Positions 1 to 8,649 of a stretch of 64,000 nucleotides of DNA are shown one piece after another. Each line of letters begins with the position of its first letter. Position 1 is the stretch's first letter. Source of the stretch: Symbiodinium natans (taxonomy: Eukaryota > Sar > Dinophyceae > Suessiales > Symbiodiniaceae). Below the pieces are notes generated by a model. The model ran no database searches. It saw only the letters and a list, made by a program, of their open reading frames with translations, and had not been told where the DNA came from. Where the stretch lies: NCBI GenBank assembly GCA_905221605.1, contig CAJNDS010000968.1, positions 271,501 through 335,500 of the forward strand. The letters run 5' to 3'. A program made the position numbers and the translations under genes.

Positions 1-607
1 TGCCTGCCACTGGCCACTCCTTCTGAATGTGCTGATGGCCCTGCTCAGGGCAATCTCGTTCAGCAACACACTCGCATCCTTCATGTCGCGTAGCAGTGAC
101 AACACAACCGGCCACTGCTTGTCGCCTTCACATGCAGAAATAGCAGAGCAACAGCTTATTACGTTGACCTTCAAGGCATTTCTCTCCATCCACGTCAGTA
201 GGTCGATGGCCACCTGCCACTCCCCGGGTTTCTCACAACAAGCGATGGCCGCATTCAAGCAGATGGTGTTTTGCTCCACAGCAGCTGTTGCCATGCTGAC
301 CAGCAGCTGAAGTGCTCGCTGCCACTCTCCATCTACGGCTAAAGAGCTTATTGCGGAAGAAAAGCTGATCTCATTAGGTGCCACAGTTCCGTTCACAAGG
401 CTGGAGAGCAACTCCATCGAAGCTCGCCATTGGCCAGCCGACGCACACGTGCTGATCGCCGCGCTGAAGCAAACCACATCTACTCGGGCACTGGCTGCAG
501 GCATGCTTGCCAACAAGTGAAGTGCCGCCTGCCAGCGCCCTCCCCTGTCGCAGGCGCTGATGCCTGCGCTGAAGCAGATAGGGTCAGGCTTCAGATTCAT
601 CTCCAAC
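1..607 (-). CDS. PPR-repeat protein, exon running off the window start
   Basis: This minus-strand exon stays open for 202 codons from 607 to the window edge and encodes six tandem PPR motifs of about 35 residues. Helix-A cores are visible as FSAGISACDRGGRWQAAL, FSAAISTCASAGQWRASM, FSSAISSLAVDGEWQRAL, LNAAIACCEKPGEWQVAI, CCSAISACEGDKQWPVVL and LSRAISTFRRSGQWQ. PPR proteins bind single-stranded RNA, usually in plastids or mitochondria, and the family is large in dinoflagellates. The N-terminus and any targeting peptide lie elsewhere. The exon begins with the last base of a codon split by the intron at 608-717, and the phase matches the upstream exon exactly. The reading frame lacks an ATG at this end, as expected for an internal exon. 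I am confident of the family. The RNA target is unknown. Confidence 0.88.
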
Positions 608-717
608 CTTAGTTGCCCAGTAACCTGGGGGAATTAACGGTTGACCTTTGGGATTACAAGGGGATTCTACCACCCCCCAAAAAGGTGAAAGGGTTCCCGA
701 CTCTACTACTAGGCAAC
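608..717 (-). mobile_element. Introner (family A) forming a GT-AG intron
   Basis: This 110-bp insertion separates two PPR exons. On the minus strand it starts GTTGCCTAGTAG and ends CAACTAAG. Its ends are inverted repeats (GTTGCCTAGTA against GTTGCCCAGTA on the plus strand). Removing 608-717 joins CT to G and restores the PPR frame (GVL-LEMNLKPD). Related copies lie at 831-985, 29,106-29,218, 31,232-31,349 and 49,067-49,190. Confidence 0.82.
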
Positions 718-830
718 AGCACACCAAAGAGTCCCAGGGCCTGCTGCCACTGGCCACACTTCGTGCACGCAGCAATGGCCGTGCTGAAGCTGACCACATC
801 GGGCCTCTTGCCGCTTCTCACCATTCCTTC
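718..830 (-). CDS. PPR-repeat protein, internal exon
   Basis: The exon is 113 bp, 37 codons plus two bases, on the minus strand. It reads EGMVRSGKRPDVVSFS, then TAIAACTKCGQWQQALGLF. The PDVVSFSTAIAACTKCGQW stretch is a textbook dinoflagellate-type PPR helix A, and the GLF-GVLLEM turn into the next motif is completed only after splicing to 607. Both flanking introns are introner copies. Splice phase 2 out and phase 0 in agree with its neighbours. Confidence 0.87.
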
Positions 831-1097
831 CTGGGTAGCCCAGCAACCATATCAAAAGAAGGGCACCCCCTTTTTTGGGGTGGGTTACTTTGCGAGGGAA
901 CCTTGAATCCCAGTTTTGGGTGGGTTACTTTGCAAGGGAACCTCGAATCCCAAAAAAAAGGGTAGAAGGGTACCACCGGGCTACCATAAGCTCTTACTTC
1001 GCCAATATCCAAGGGGAAAAAAAGGTTAAACTCTATTTTTTCCTACTAAACAAGGAAAACCAAAAAAAAGTTCAACTATTGGCTAAGTAAGAGCTTC
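831..1097 (-). mobile_element. Compound introner intron (families A and C), GA-AG
   Basis: This 267-bp intron lies between PPR exons. On the minus strand it starts GAAGCTCTTACTT and ends CTACCCAG, so the donor is GA rather than GT. It contains a family C element at 988-1096 with ~20-bp inverted ends (AAGCTCTTACTTCGCCAAT on the left, its near-perfect complement on the right). Next to it lie one or two family A copies at 831-985, with a repeated GGTGGGTTACTTTGCGAGG-like segment. Removing it gives ...HLL-EGMVRSG, the expected PPR sequence. A second family C copy lies at 50,639-50,740. Confidence 0.8.
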
Positions 1098-1231
1098 TAA
1101 GAGGTGCAATGCCACTTCCCACTCGCCTCCGTTTTCGGCTGCGTTCAGAGCAGCATTGACACTGACGATGCTGGGCTCCACATGTGCTGATTCCATGCTG
1201 GCCAGCAGCTCTACTGCCTTCTGCCACTCTC
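1098..1231 (-). CDS. PPR-repeat protein, internal exon
   Basis: This 134-bp exon (two bases completing a codon, then 44 codons) encodes EWQKAVELLASMESAHVEPS, then IVSVNAALNAAENGGEWEVALHLL. It covers the second half of one PPR motif and most of the next. The exon ends CTC TTA immediately before a GA donor. The spacing of the motif (SVNAAL..AAENGGEWEVAL) is typical of the family, and the frame joins both neighbours without a stop. Confidence 0.85.
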
Positions 1232-1334
1232 CTAGTTCATGGTTGGTATAGTACTACGAAACTACATTTATATTCCCTACTGGGTTTAAGTACCCGTAAA
1301 AATGTAAAATGGTACCCAACTATGACAAAGTCTC
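1232..1334 (-). mobile_element. Introner forming a GA-AG intron, with target duplication
   Basis: This 103-bp insertion has inverted ends (TCATGGTTGGTA on the left against TCATAGTTGGGTA read from the right). It is flanked by a short direct repeat, TCTCC on the plus strand, on both sides. On the minus strand the intron begins GAGACTTTG and ends GAACTAG, so the duplicated target site supplies the splice donor. Excision restores GEGEW, the expected spacing of a PPR helix A. The interior is AT-rich with no coding signal. Confidence 0.76.
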
Positions 1335-1471
1335 CCTCCCCTGCGCACGCACTTATCGTGGCGTTGTAGCTGATCTCGTTGGGCGCCGTAGCCTCCGGCA
1401 TGCTGGACAGAATCCAGAAAGCCAGCTGCCAGTTGCTGGCCTTCTTGCACGCACTGATTGTTGCGTTGTAC
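1335..1471 (-). CDS. PPR-repeat protein, internal exon
   Basis: This 137-bp exon reads YNATISACKKASNWQLAFWI, then LSSMPEATAPNEISYNATIS, then ACAGEG. It covers one complete PPR motif and the start of the next. It begins with one base completing a split Thr codon from the exon at 1618 and ends one base into a Gly codon finished by 1230-1231. Phase agreement on both sides makes this a real exon rather than chance. Confidence 0.86.
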
Positions 1472-1617
1472 CTAGGATGGCCCCTTAAACCATCTGTGAA
1501 AAATGGGGTTCAGGGTTTAGGGTTTAGGGTTTAGGGTTTAGGGATATTCCTGAGTATGATCCTCTTAAACCCAGTAAGGGAAAATACGAAACCTTTCCCC
1601 AGGGCCTACCGAGGTTC
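1472..1617 (-). mobile_element. Introner carrying TTTAGGG repeats, GA-AG intron
   Basis: The intron is 146 bp, beginning GAACCTCGGTAGGCCC and ending CCATCCTAG on the minus strand. Its ends are inverted repeats (ACCTAGGATGGCCCC against CGAACCTCGGTAGGCCC). Four to five TTTAGGG units lie inside it near 1509-1541. Excision joins ATTAC to GTACAAC, giving VITYNATIS. It shows directly that telomere-type repeats sit inside introner elements in this genome. Confidence 0.78.
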
Positions 1618-1738
1618 GTAATCACATCTCTGCAACTTCTGCTCGCAGCCTCCTGGAATAGGCGAAGCGCCAGTTCCCACTGCTGTGCCCTTCCGCACGT
1701 GCTGATGGCAGTGTTGAAGGTCACCTCTAGGTTTCCCG
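1618..1738 (-). CDS. PPR-repeat protein, internal exon (5' boundary unresolved)
   Basis: The minus strand reads EVTFNTAISTCGRAQQWELALRLF (as EVTFNTAISTCG, then RAQQWELALRLF), then QEAASRSCRDVIT, ending with two bases of a Thr codon at the GA donor. The PPR helix A is clear. Upstream, a family B introner (1745-1871) interrupts the reading. Deleting the element and one copy of its CTTTAG duplication gives an open frame, ...AKAAKAGNLEVTFN, but I could not assign a GT, GC or GA donor that keeps frame there. Confidence 0.78.
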
Positions 1739-1744
1739 CTTTAG

Positions 1745-1871
1745 CTTGGGATGTTCCCCGTTATACTAGCAGTCCTTAATGGGGATTATCATAAGGGGGT
1801 ACTATAATCCCTAACCTAAGCCCTAAACCCTAAACCCTAAAGGACTGTTAGTATAAGGAGAAAATCCCAAG
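1745..1871 (-). mobile_element. Introner family B copy with 6-bp target duplication
   Basis: The element is bounded by CTTGGGAT...ATCCCAAG with about 30-bp imperfect inverted ends (TTATACTAGCAGTCCTTA against TTATACTAACAGTCCTTT). The direct repeat CTTTAG flanks it at 1739-1744 and 1872-1877. CCCTAAA units lie inside, near 1821-1841. Related copies are near 21,024-21,090, 25,605-25,660, 30,390-30,505 and 41,680-41,762. Confidence 0.75.
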
Positions 1872-2054
1872 CTTTAGCAGCTTTTGCTCGAACCCCTGAA
1901 CCGCAAAAACAATCGCAGCCTGAAAGAAGCTTGACTCGCAAAGCAAAGCCCTGTCGAGGGATCTACGGGTTTAAGGTTTAGGGTGTACTTAGGGTTTAGG
2001 GTGTCCATGGTCCCTGAAATATCATCCCCCCCCCCCCCCCACCCCCTCCAGGTC

Positions 2055-2130
2055 AGGTCACCACGTCTGGTGCCAGACGAGTTCTGGGCAGGTCTGCCAG
2101 AAGCTGAAGCGTTCGCTGCCAATTTCCTAA
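2055..2130 (-). CDS. PPR-repeat exon candidate
   Basis: On the minus strand this reads GNWQRTLQLLADLPRTRLAP, then DVVT, the second half of a PPR motif followed by the canonical PDVVT start of the next. It is followed downstream by a C13 run and TTTAGGG units, probably intronic. Exact splice sites are not resolved. Confidence 0.65.
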
Positions 2131-2192
2131 GGGCTTTTCGGGCACTTGTGGTGCTTATCAGGCGTACTATTACAACCTGGGTTGATTACAAC

Positions 2193-2285
2193 TGGGTTGC
2201 CCTTTAAACCCTCCGAACATTATTTATAAAGAGGGCCCTTTCAAAACCAAAATAGGGAAAACATGTCCCGAAAACCAACCTAGAC
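2193..2285. mobile_element. Introner family J copy
   Basis: The segment TGGGTTGCCCTTTAAACCCT...CCCGAAAACCAACCTAG shares layout and end sequences with 26,605-26,750. Ends are short inverted repeats (TTGG..TTT against AAA..CCAA). No coding signal was seen. Confidence 0.45.
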
Positions 2286-2868
2286 AAGTTCTGTTAAGCC
2301 TGAATTGTGTAGAAGCAAAAAGGCCTTCACAGACGGTATGGATCGCACAGAGGCGCTTGCAAGTGTGTCAGTCACGATCCAACCCCACGTACCCACAACA
2401 AGTTAGACGAAGGTCGGCGCAAACCCGCCTAGGCTCGAAAAGTTTTCCGGCTCCACCATATCTGCGCCCTAATCCTGGGATCCTCTACTAGCCCCTCCCG
2501 AGTTAAGGGTTTGGGGTTTGAGCAAGGTCACTACGGGTGGAATAGGACCCCATCAGTTCGACAAGAAACCCTCGTCCGGTTTGCCTGCTGGGGAAGTTGA
2601 GGGTTTGGAGTGCAGGGTTTAGGCTTTAGGGTTTAGGGTCTTGGGGTGCTATCGTTTTCTTCCTGAGATAACCGGGGTACTGTAGGCTTGTTTTTTCCAC
2701 TCCTCAACCCCAAGCCTCTTAGCCCCTCCCTCAACAGCAGACCGGAAGTGTGCAACTTCAGACGTAGGTTTTGCTGAGGGAAGGAAGAGACTAGGGTCCT
2801 TAGGGCTTTGGGGTCGGCCATGGGCTTGGCATGCGAACTCGTTCCCAAAGTCTTCCTGGCAGCCCCAG

Positions 2869-2980
2869 CTACTGCTTGCTTAAGAACCCCCCCCCCCCAA
2901 AAAAAAAAAAAATCCCGACATTACCCTTAACAAGGAAGAATATATTGTTTTTTTCGGGGTTCTTAAGAAGCCATTAGTAG
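2869..2980. mobile_element. Introner family D copy
   Basis: Inverted ends CTACTGCTTGCTTAAGAACC (left) and GGTTCTTAAGAAGCCATTAG (right) enclose a C-run, an A-run and an AT-rich core. GC-rich, exon-like DNA lies on both sides. Other family D copies: 6,127-6,185 (left end only), 16,395-16,465, 19,502-19,613, 27,875-27,989 and 41,367-41,459. Confidence 0.72.
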
Positions 2981-2981
2981 C

Positions 2982-3062
2982 CAGTGTCTGGATCGCCAGT
3001 CGCCCAGGGCCTTGTTGAACTCAAGCAAGCGGCACTGCTCCATGCCCGCTCGGCTGAGGGTC
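2982..3062 (-). CDS. Exon candidate, PPR-like
   Basis: The minus strand reads LSRAGMEQCRLLEFNKALGD, then WRSRHW, open and GC-rich and directly abutting a family D introner. The EFNKALGDWRSRHW stretch resembles a PPR helix pair, but weakly. Splice sites are not assigned. Confidence 0.35.
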
Positions 3063-3331
3063 GTTTTGCAGGGATTTATGGGGTTTGCAGGGTCAAGAGA
3101 GTTCATTCGGGGCTTAAAGGGTTTAGAGGGTTAAAGGATGTAGGGTTCAGGGCTTGAGTAGGGTTGACAAGGCCAAGGGTGTTGTGGTTGAGGGTTCTAC
3201 CCCTCCATGAAAAGACAAGAACAGAGCCAGCTAAATCGACATGCCAGCATCACTACGGACGAAACTCCGGCCCTGAACCCAATAAGCCCCCAACCCAAAC
3301 CTCTTTTAAACCCTAAACCCTGTATACCCTT

Positions 3332-3419
3332 CCTAGCAGCCGACAAGGCCTCACAGGCCCCCACGGCTGCAGCCGCGAGGGGGGCGTCTGGGGCCGTCGC
3401 CACGGAGGCTGCAACTGCC
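3332..3419 (-). CDS. PPR-like exon candidate
   Basis: On the minus strand a CTAG acceptor precedes AVAASVATAPDAPLAAAAVG, then ACEALSAARKG. The PLAAAAVGACEALSAA part fits a PPR helix A at the expected spacing. The island is GC-rich and flanked on both sides by TTTAGGG-type DNA. Confidence 0.45.
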
Positions 3420-3629
3420 TAGCGAAATGTGGGTCAGGGTTCAGGGTTTTGGGTGCAGTTTAAGGGTTTTTGGGTTTTGGGTTTAGGGTTCAGGGTTTAG
3501 GGTTTTGGGTTTTGGCGAGTTTCTAGGATATTTTCAGGTTGGGTCGAAGGTCAAGGGTGTTGAGGGTCTACGCTCTAACCCCCGTCCTCGTCCGCCAGTC
3601 TGCTTAAGAAGGGGGCAGGGTGGGCCATA

Positions 3630-3690
3630 AACCCTAAACCCTAAACCCTAAACCCTAAACCCTAAACCCTAAACCCTAAACCCTAAACCC
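3630..3690 (-). repeat. CCCTAAA array, about 8 units
   Basis: Perfect tandem CCCTAAA, that is TTTAGGG on the minus strand. This is the plant/dinoflagellate-type telomere motif in an interstitial location. Confidence 0.95.
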
Positions 3691-4384
3691 TGGGCTATTC
3701 AGCGCATGGGGTTTAGGATTTATGAACTTTAAGGAATTTGGGGTTTGGACTTTGGGGTGTAGGTTGTCGTGATCATGCCGTCGACTCTCAAGACGCAGGT
3801 TGAAGGGCAGTTATAAGGCAAGAACCTGTGACAACGCAACCCGAAAGCCCTGCAAACTCCCAGGCGCAAGGCCTTGCTGCGCGCTGATCCCACTACACAC
3901 TCCGAGCCAAATAACCCAAAAAAAGAAAACCAGTACTACAATACTAATCCCTAAACCGCAGGGTTCGCAACCCGCGGTTTCTGAAGGGTACGAGTCCGGG
4001 TTGAAAAGCCCCTGAAACGCCCTTCCTCCCAAACCCCAAACCCTAAACCCTGAGACGGCTTTGTTGGGCTTAGGGAAGAGGCAGTCTAGGGTTCCTGGAA
4101 AATTTCCTAGGGTTTAGGGTTTAGGGTTTGCGAAGTTAGTTTAAGTCCGGATGAAACCAGGCCTGGGTCGCTAAAGCTGAGCCTTGCGGCTGAGGATTTT
4201 CGCGGGGGGGCAAGTTGACGGGAGCGACCTAAACCCTCACAACACTCAACCCTAAACCCAAGACCCTCTGCCTAAACCCCAAACCCTCAACCCGAAACCC
4301 TCTCCCTAAACCCTAAACCTAACCCTACCCCTAAACTTTTAGACCCTAAACCCTCAACCCGAAACCCTAGATTCCTAGATCCCC

Positions 4385-4437
4385 AAAGCCGCATCCAAGA
4401 CTACAGCCTGCTGCCATCGACCTGACCGGATTGCGGC
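4385..4437 (-). CDS. PPR-repeat exon candidate
   Basis: After a GTGCAG acceptor the minus strand reads AAIRSGRWQQAVVLDAALG, a PPR helix A-B core with the characteristic SGRWQQAV. It lies between two telomeric-repeat blocks. The donor side is not resolved. Confidence 0.55.
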
Positions 4438-4477
4438 CTGCACGTGCAGGGATCCAGAACACAGACGAACACCAGGA

Positions 4478-4569
4478 GTTTAGGGTTTAGGGTTTAGGGT
4501 TTAGGGTTTAGGGTTTAGGGTTTAGGGTTTAGGGTTCAGGGTTTAGGGTTTAGGGTTTAGGGTTTAGGG
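4478..4569 (+). repeat. TTTAGGG array, about 13 units
   Basis: Tandem TTTAGGG with a single variant unit (TTCAGGG). Confidence 0.95.
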
Positions 4570-4730
4570 AGTGTCTGGATGGTTCTTAGTGGGGAAGGAG
4601 GCAGCCCTGTACAAACCCTGAAAGGGTATATCTAGGGCCCTCATTTCCCTCATTCTGTACTAAGAACCAGGGGGGTGGTGGGGATGAGGTTTTCGGGCCA
4701 AAAGGTTCAAGGTTTAGTTATACCCTAGAC

Positions 4731-4834
4731 CTTACTTGCTGAGTGCATAAGCCCAAAAAAAAATGTGCACTTTCAGTTCTAGAGGGGATTATAGTATCCC
4801 AGAAAGTGTAACGTGTGCTCACTCAGCTGCTAAG
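4731..4834. mobile_element. Introner family I copy
   Basis: Inverted ends CTTACTTGCTGAGTGCATAA (left) and GTGTGCTCACTCAGCTGCTA (right) enclose AAGCCCAAAAAAAAATGTGC and an AGTATCCCA motif. The copy at 26,834-26,948 shares these throughout. Confidence 0.7.
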
Positions 4835-5014
4835 AGACTTAGCTGCGTTGGGGTTTCGGGCTTAGGGTTTAGGGTTTAGGGTTTGGGGTTTGGGGTTTAG
4901 GGCTACTAATTCTCACGAGCCCGCCCTAAACACTGAACCCTTGAACACGTTCGCGCCTCGGAGCGCGTGAGGGCTTCTTGCAAAGGCAAACGCCTTAAGG
5001 AGCCAACCTGCCCC

Positions 5015-5110
5015 GCGGGTTTAGGGTTTAGGGTTTAGGGTTTAGGGTGTAAGGTTTGGGGTTTGGGGTTTGGGGTGTAGGGTTTATAGGCTTTAGGGTT
5101 TACAGTTGTG
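5015..5110 (+). repeat. Degenerate TTTAGGG/TTTGGGG array
   Basis: Four perfect TTTAGGG units pass into TTTGGGG units and single-base variants. Confidence 0.85.
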
Positions 5111-5418
5111 CAGGTTTCGGGTTCAGGGTTCAGGGCTAGGATTGGGCTGGGTTTTAGGGCCTCAGCAGGGCTCTCAGGTTTTTGTTATAGCAAGTTGTGC
5201 GAGCCTTTGTCACGTTAACCGCAAGCTAAGCTTCTTGCCTATACTGGTCAACTTGGGCGGGGGAACGCTGGAACAAGGACTGGACTTGCCATTGATCCCA
5301 CCATCCTGCTCTTTTTCTGGCCGCTTGTCACCGACGTTCAGGCTTCAGATGTAGAATTACAACTGAGCGCTTCCAGCAACAGGGAGGAAGGAGCTGGATG
5401 AACACGGGGTACAAGATG

Positions 5419-5503
5419 AGGGTTTAGGGTTTAGGGTTTAGGGTTTAGGGTTTAGGGTTTAGGGTTTAGGGTTTAGGGTTTAGGGTTTAGGGTTTAGGGT
5501 TTG
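5419..5503 (+). repeat. TTTAGGG array, about 12 units
   Basis: Perfect tandem TTTAGGG. Confidence 0.95.
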
Positions 5504-5647
5504 TCGGGTGCAGGGTTGTCATGTGGGACCTGGGTTGCCCTTGAGCTCGTCAATAGACCCAGGGCTCAAGGCTTTTAAGGAGAATGGTCTGGGCGAAAGG
5601 TGGAGACTTCCCCGTGGGGATCCTCTTAGGCAGCACCACATCCGAGA

Positions 5648-5711
5648 TCCCTAAACCCTAAACCCTAAACCCTGAACGCTAAACCCTAAACCCTAAACCC
5701 TAAACCCTAAC
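5648..5711 (-). repeat. CCCTAAA array, about 9 units
   Basis: Tandem CCCTAAA with two variant units. Orientation is opposite to the array 150 bp upstream. Confidence 0.92.
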
Positions 5712-5756
5712 GATGCCCCAAGCCCCCCACGCTCTGTTGAAGGGAGCGACCCTAGA

Positions 5757-5837
5757 ACAGGACGAACACCACACAAAGGCCTCCAGCCACGCCAGCACCA
5801 AGCGCCAGGGCCCCAAAGACCTGGTTCCCAGCATTCT
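5757..5837 (-). CDS. PPR-like exon candidate
   Basis: A CCGCAG acceptor precedes this GC-rich island on the minus strand. One frame reads MLGTRSLGPWRLVLAWLEAF, fitting a PPR W..AL.LL pattern. A second frame gives a hydrophobic stretch ending in a stop. The frame choice is uncertain. Confidence 0.35.
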
Positions 5838-6232
5838 GCGGCGGGGTTTGGGCATAGGACATATATGAAGTAGGGTTTATATTTCTTGTACCCCCAAAAG
5901 GACACCAAGCATATACACTCACAAATATTAAAAAGGAACCTTATATACACTCACCATAAACAGTAACATAAACCCTACGTCATAATATAGGGCAGGTGTG
6001 GCTGTGGCGGCGGTCCAGTGTACGGGTGAGGGGTTACTGTAAGGGTTTGAGATTGAAAAGAAGGACCCCATAGTTGAAGCAAAACTCATGCCTTAGGGGA
6101 ACAGACTATGAGGCTTCTTGAGGTTGTAACCTACTACTTGCGTAAGAACCCCAAAAGAAACATAATACTTCCCAAGGGTGATATAGTAAAGGCGAAGGAG
6201 GCTTATACAAAGGCATTAGCTTGCAGCGAGCA

Positions 6233-6303
6233 GCATGACGTCTGGGACAGGTCCGGCTCCGGCACAGAGCGCCTCGGTCTGGCCCGCCAAGGTTGTATTG
6301 GGA
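6233..6303 (-). CDS. PPR-like exon candidate
   Basis: The minus strand reads PNTTLAGQTEALCAGAGPVP, then DVM, ending in the G.VPDV turn common to PPR motifs. A long TTTAGGG array abuts it directly upstream. Confidence 0.42.
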
Positions 6304-6308
6304 AGGAG

Positions 6309-6425
6309 GTTTAGGGTTTAGGGTTTAGGGTTTAGGGTTTAGGGTTTAGGGTTTAGGGTTTAGGGTTTAGGGTTTAGGGTTTAGGGTTTAGGGTTTAGGG
6401 TTTAGGGTTTAGGGTTTAGGGTTTA
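6309..6425 (+). repeat. TTTAGGG array, about 16 units
   Basis: Perfect tandem TTTAGGG without variants, one of the longest in the first half of the window. Confidence 0.96.
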
Positions 6426-6528
6426 GGAACGGTAGATTACTTAGGGTTTGCGGCTTTCATGGCGAAGTCCGCTGGCGGACATCAGGACCTCTATCAAGCG
6501 CTTGGTTAAGCACGAGAATGAACCTTAT

Positions 6529-6685
6529 CTAGACCCCAGGGTAAACTGGGAATACAAAGGGGTCCCCTTGTTGGTTTAAAGGGGCTTAGAAGGGAGCCGA
6601 AAGAAAGGGGTCCAATTGTTGGTTTTAAAGGGCTTAAAAGGGAGCCGAAACCCGAAAAAGAGGGAATAAGGGCCTACTCTGCGTC
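6529..6685. mobile_element. Introner family E copy
   Basis: It runs from TAGACCCCAGGGTAAACTGG to AATAAGGGCCTACTCTGCGT. It includes a duplicated GGGGTCC..TTGTTGGTTT block. Shared ends and core occur at 11,413-11,528 and 50,956-51,105. Confidence 0.6.
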
Positions 6686-6689
6686 CTGG

Positions 6690-7800
6690 TTATATGAAGC
6701 ACCCAGAAGCGTTTTGATGTAGGTCACCTAAAGAATAAGGAAGTAAGGGGCTGTAGAAAAACAACCCACCTGCAAGTCGTTGCTACGTCAACCCAGTAGA
6801 CTCGGGACTTCTAGACCCTTAGACACTAACAACTAGATTCCAAAGTCTTACGCTCCTGACATGAGCCATACCTCCCCCCCAAAAAAAAACTTGAACGAGT
6901 AGGTTTGGCGTTGTCCATCTGCAAGGGCATAGGGCTTAAGGTTTCGGCCGCGTGCGCCGTGATCTAAACACTGACCTGACACATCCCTCACACTTAAACC
7001 TTACACCCCAAACTGTGCACTAACGCCCTCAATCTCAACTCAGAATTCTGGAGCCCTATGCACGATCCGTTAATAAGTCAAATCAATGTTTTAAGATTGT
7101 GTCGGTGTCCTGAGATTCCTGGACAAGGGTGCTTGGAGCAAAAACAGATGAGATTCCCTTAGATTGCGCCTCTAGACTTAGAGCAGCGGGGCTGCAAACG
7201 GTCACGCGTCGCCCACCGACTGCCACGGCTTTGAGAGCTCCCCACCAGGGTTTCGGGCTTAGGGTTTAGGGTTTAGGCTTTAGGGTTTAGGGTTTAGGGA
7301 TTGTCAGGTGGTCTGTAGATCAAGCCAGCGAGTCTCGTAGTTGATGAGGAATTGGGCACATGCGCCCAATTCCTCTACTCGCCCTGAGAAACCCCCGAGT
7401 GGAGCCCTCTTCCTCTGTATCCAAATGCAGCCCGCCGCCTTCACAGCCTCGACCAGCCTTCTGGCCGCGCGAGTTCTCAGCCGCTTTAAGGTTTAGGGTT
7501 TAGGGTTTAGGGCTTAGGGGTATTAGGGTTTAAGGTTAAGGGTTTAGAAGATTCAGGGCGCAGCTGCAAGTTTGGTGCTTTGAATGAGGGTGGGCCCTGC
7601 AACCCTGAGACCCTGAGCCCTTGCCCTTTAAGCCTCCTAGAACCTCTCTGAAAATCATCAGCACAAGAATCGGCCCTCAAACCTTCTGAAACTTTTATGC
7701 TGTTGACACTGCAAGCCGTTAAACCCTATAAGCCCGAAACCCGATAAGCCCGAAGCCAAAGCCCTAAACCCCAAACCCTGAACCCTAAGCCCTAAACCCT
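6690..7800. other. Telomere-repeat-poor intergenic or intronic DNA
   Basis: Mixed unique sequence with a short TTTAGGG block at 7,259-7,295 and another at 7,488-7,520. Two GC-rich islands (7,195-7,250 and 7,430-7,485) translate on the minus strand as short alanine/arginine-rich helices that could be PPR halves. I see no other gene here. Confidence 0.5.
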
Positions 7801-7803
7801 AAC

Positions 7804-8092
7804 GAGCCCAAGCCGCTCTGCGCCAAAGCCCTCGTTGAGCGCAGGCAGACGCGGAAGCCTGCTTGGAGGTTCATGGTACTTATTAACCAGGTATAACTGT
7901 ACTTAAGGGGTTTAGGGTTCAGGGCTTAGGGTTTAGGATAACTGTACTTACAACTGTACTTATAACCATACTAGGGCACTTAAGGGGCTTATAAGTGGGT
8001 TATAAGTACAATTAGAATTGGTTATTGATAAGTAGCATGAACCTCCAAGTGCTGGGGCCAAGCCCGCCAAGAGCAACCCTTGTGGCATTACA
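7804..8092 (-). CDS. PPR-like exon pair split by an introner
   Basis: On the minus strand 8,092-8,050 reads GLLLAGLAP, and after the element at 7,862-8,049 the frame continues ASASACAQRGLWRRAAWA. The latter matches a PPR helix A (SACAQRGLWRRAAW). The island is GC-rich on both sides of an AT-rich insertion. The join is inferred, and the exact splice bases were not determined. Confidence 0.5.
7862..8049. mobile_element. Introner family G with 24-bp inverted ends and a TTTAGGG core
   Basis: The ends CTTGGAGGTTCATGGTACTT and its near-complement AAGTAGCATGAACCTCCAAG bound the element. Inside are a TTTAGGG-type block and several AACTGTACTTA repeats. It interrupts an exon-like island, as an intron would. 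Confidence 0.72.
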
Positions 8093-8535
8093 AGGGCTTG
8101 TAGGGTTTGGGGGTTTAGGGCAAAGTACCGGGGGTGGTTTGAGTTTATTGTTTAGGGTTTAGGGTTTAGGGTTTAGGGTAAGGGCTTCGGTGCATGTAAG
8201 AAGCATGCTGGATTCCTGAAGAGCTCTCTAGGTTGCTGTGCCCTCGAGTGAAACCCCTTTCTAGGACTCCTGTATGATGTGTACAGCTCTCGGACATGGA
8301 CCGGCTACTCTGCAAGTTCTCGCGCTTATAGGTAGAATCTATATCCATGTTACGCGTGTTGTGGTTCTTCCTTCTTCGGGAGAGAATTCGTTCGGCTCAC
8401 ATTACCTGAGTGCGAAACCGATCTGAAGTAGCAGGGCGAACATAATTAGGAACAGAAAAGGCTCCATCACCTGAGCCCTAATCACCCTGAGCCCGAAACC
8501 CTAAATCCCGAGACTGTACTGGCTCTACCCCTCAC
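8093..8535. other. Intronic or intergenic DNA with a TTTAGGG block
   Basis: Contains TTTAGGG units at 8,152-8,180 and unique AT/GC-mixed sequence. No gene recognised. Confidence 0.5.
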
Positions 8536-8643
8536 TTAAGCTGTAGTGGGGAGTGGAGACAGGGCCGCAAAGAGGGTGGCCTGCGCGCACTCAACATCTG
8601 CGCGAACTCGGCAGGAAACAGCCGACGTCAGCGCTGCCATCGC
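8536..8643 (-). CDS. Terminal exon candidate, unrecognised
   Basis: A strong acceptor (TTTCTCTCCAG on the minus strand) precedes an open frame, AMAALTSAVSCRVRADVECA, then QATLFAALSPLPTTA, ending at a stop at 8,536. It is alanine-rich and helical. It could be a PPR half-motif or the C-terminus of another protein. No family assigned. Confidence 0.35.
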   Translation of the reverse strand, partial: AMAALTSAVSCRVRADVECAQATLFAALSPLPTTA

Positions 8644-8649
8644 CTGGAG

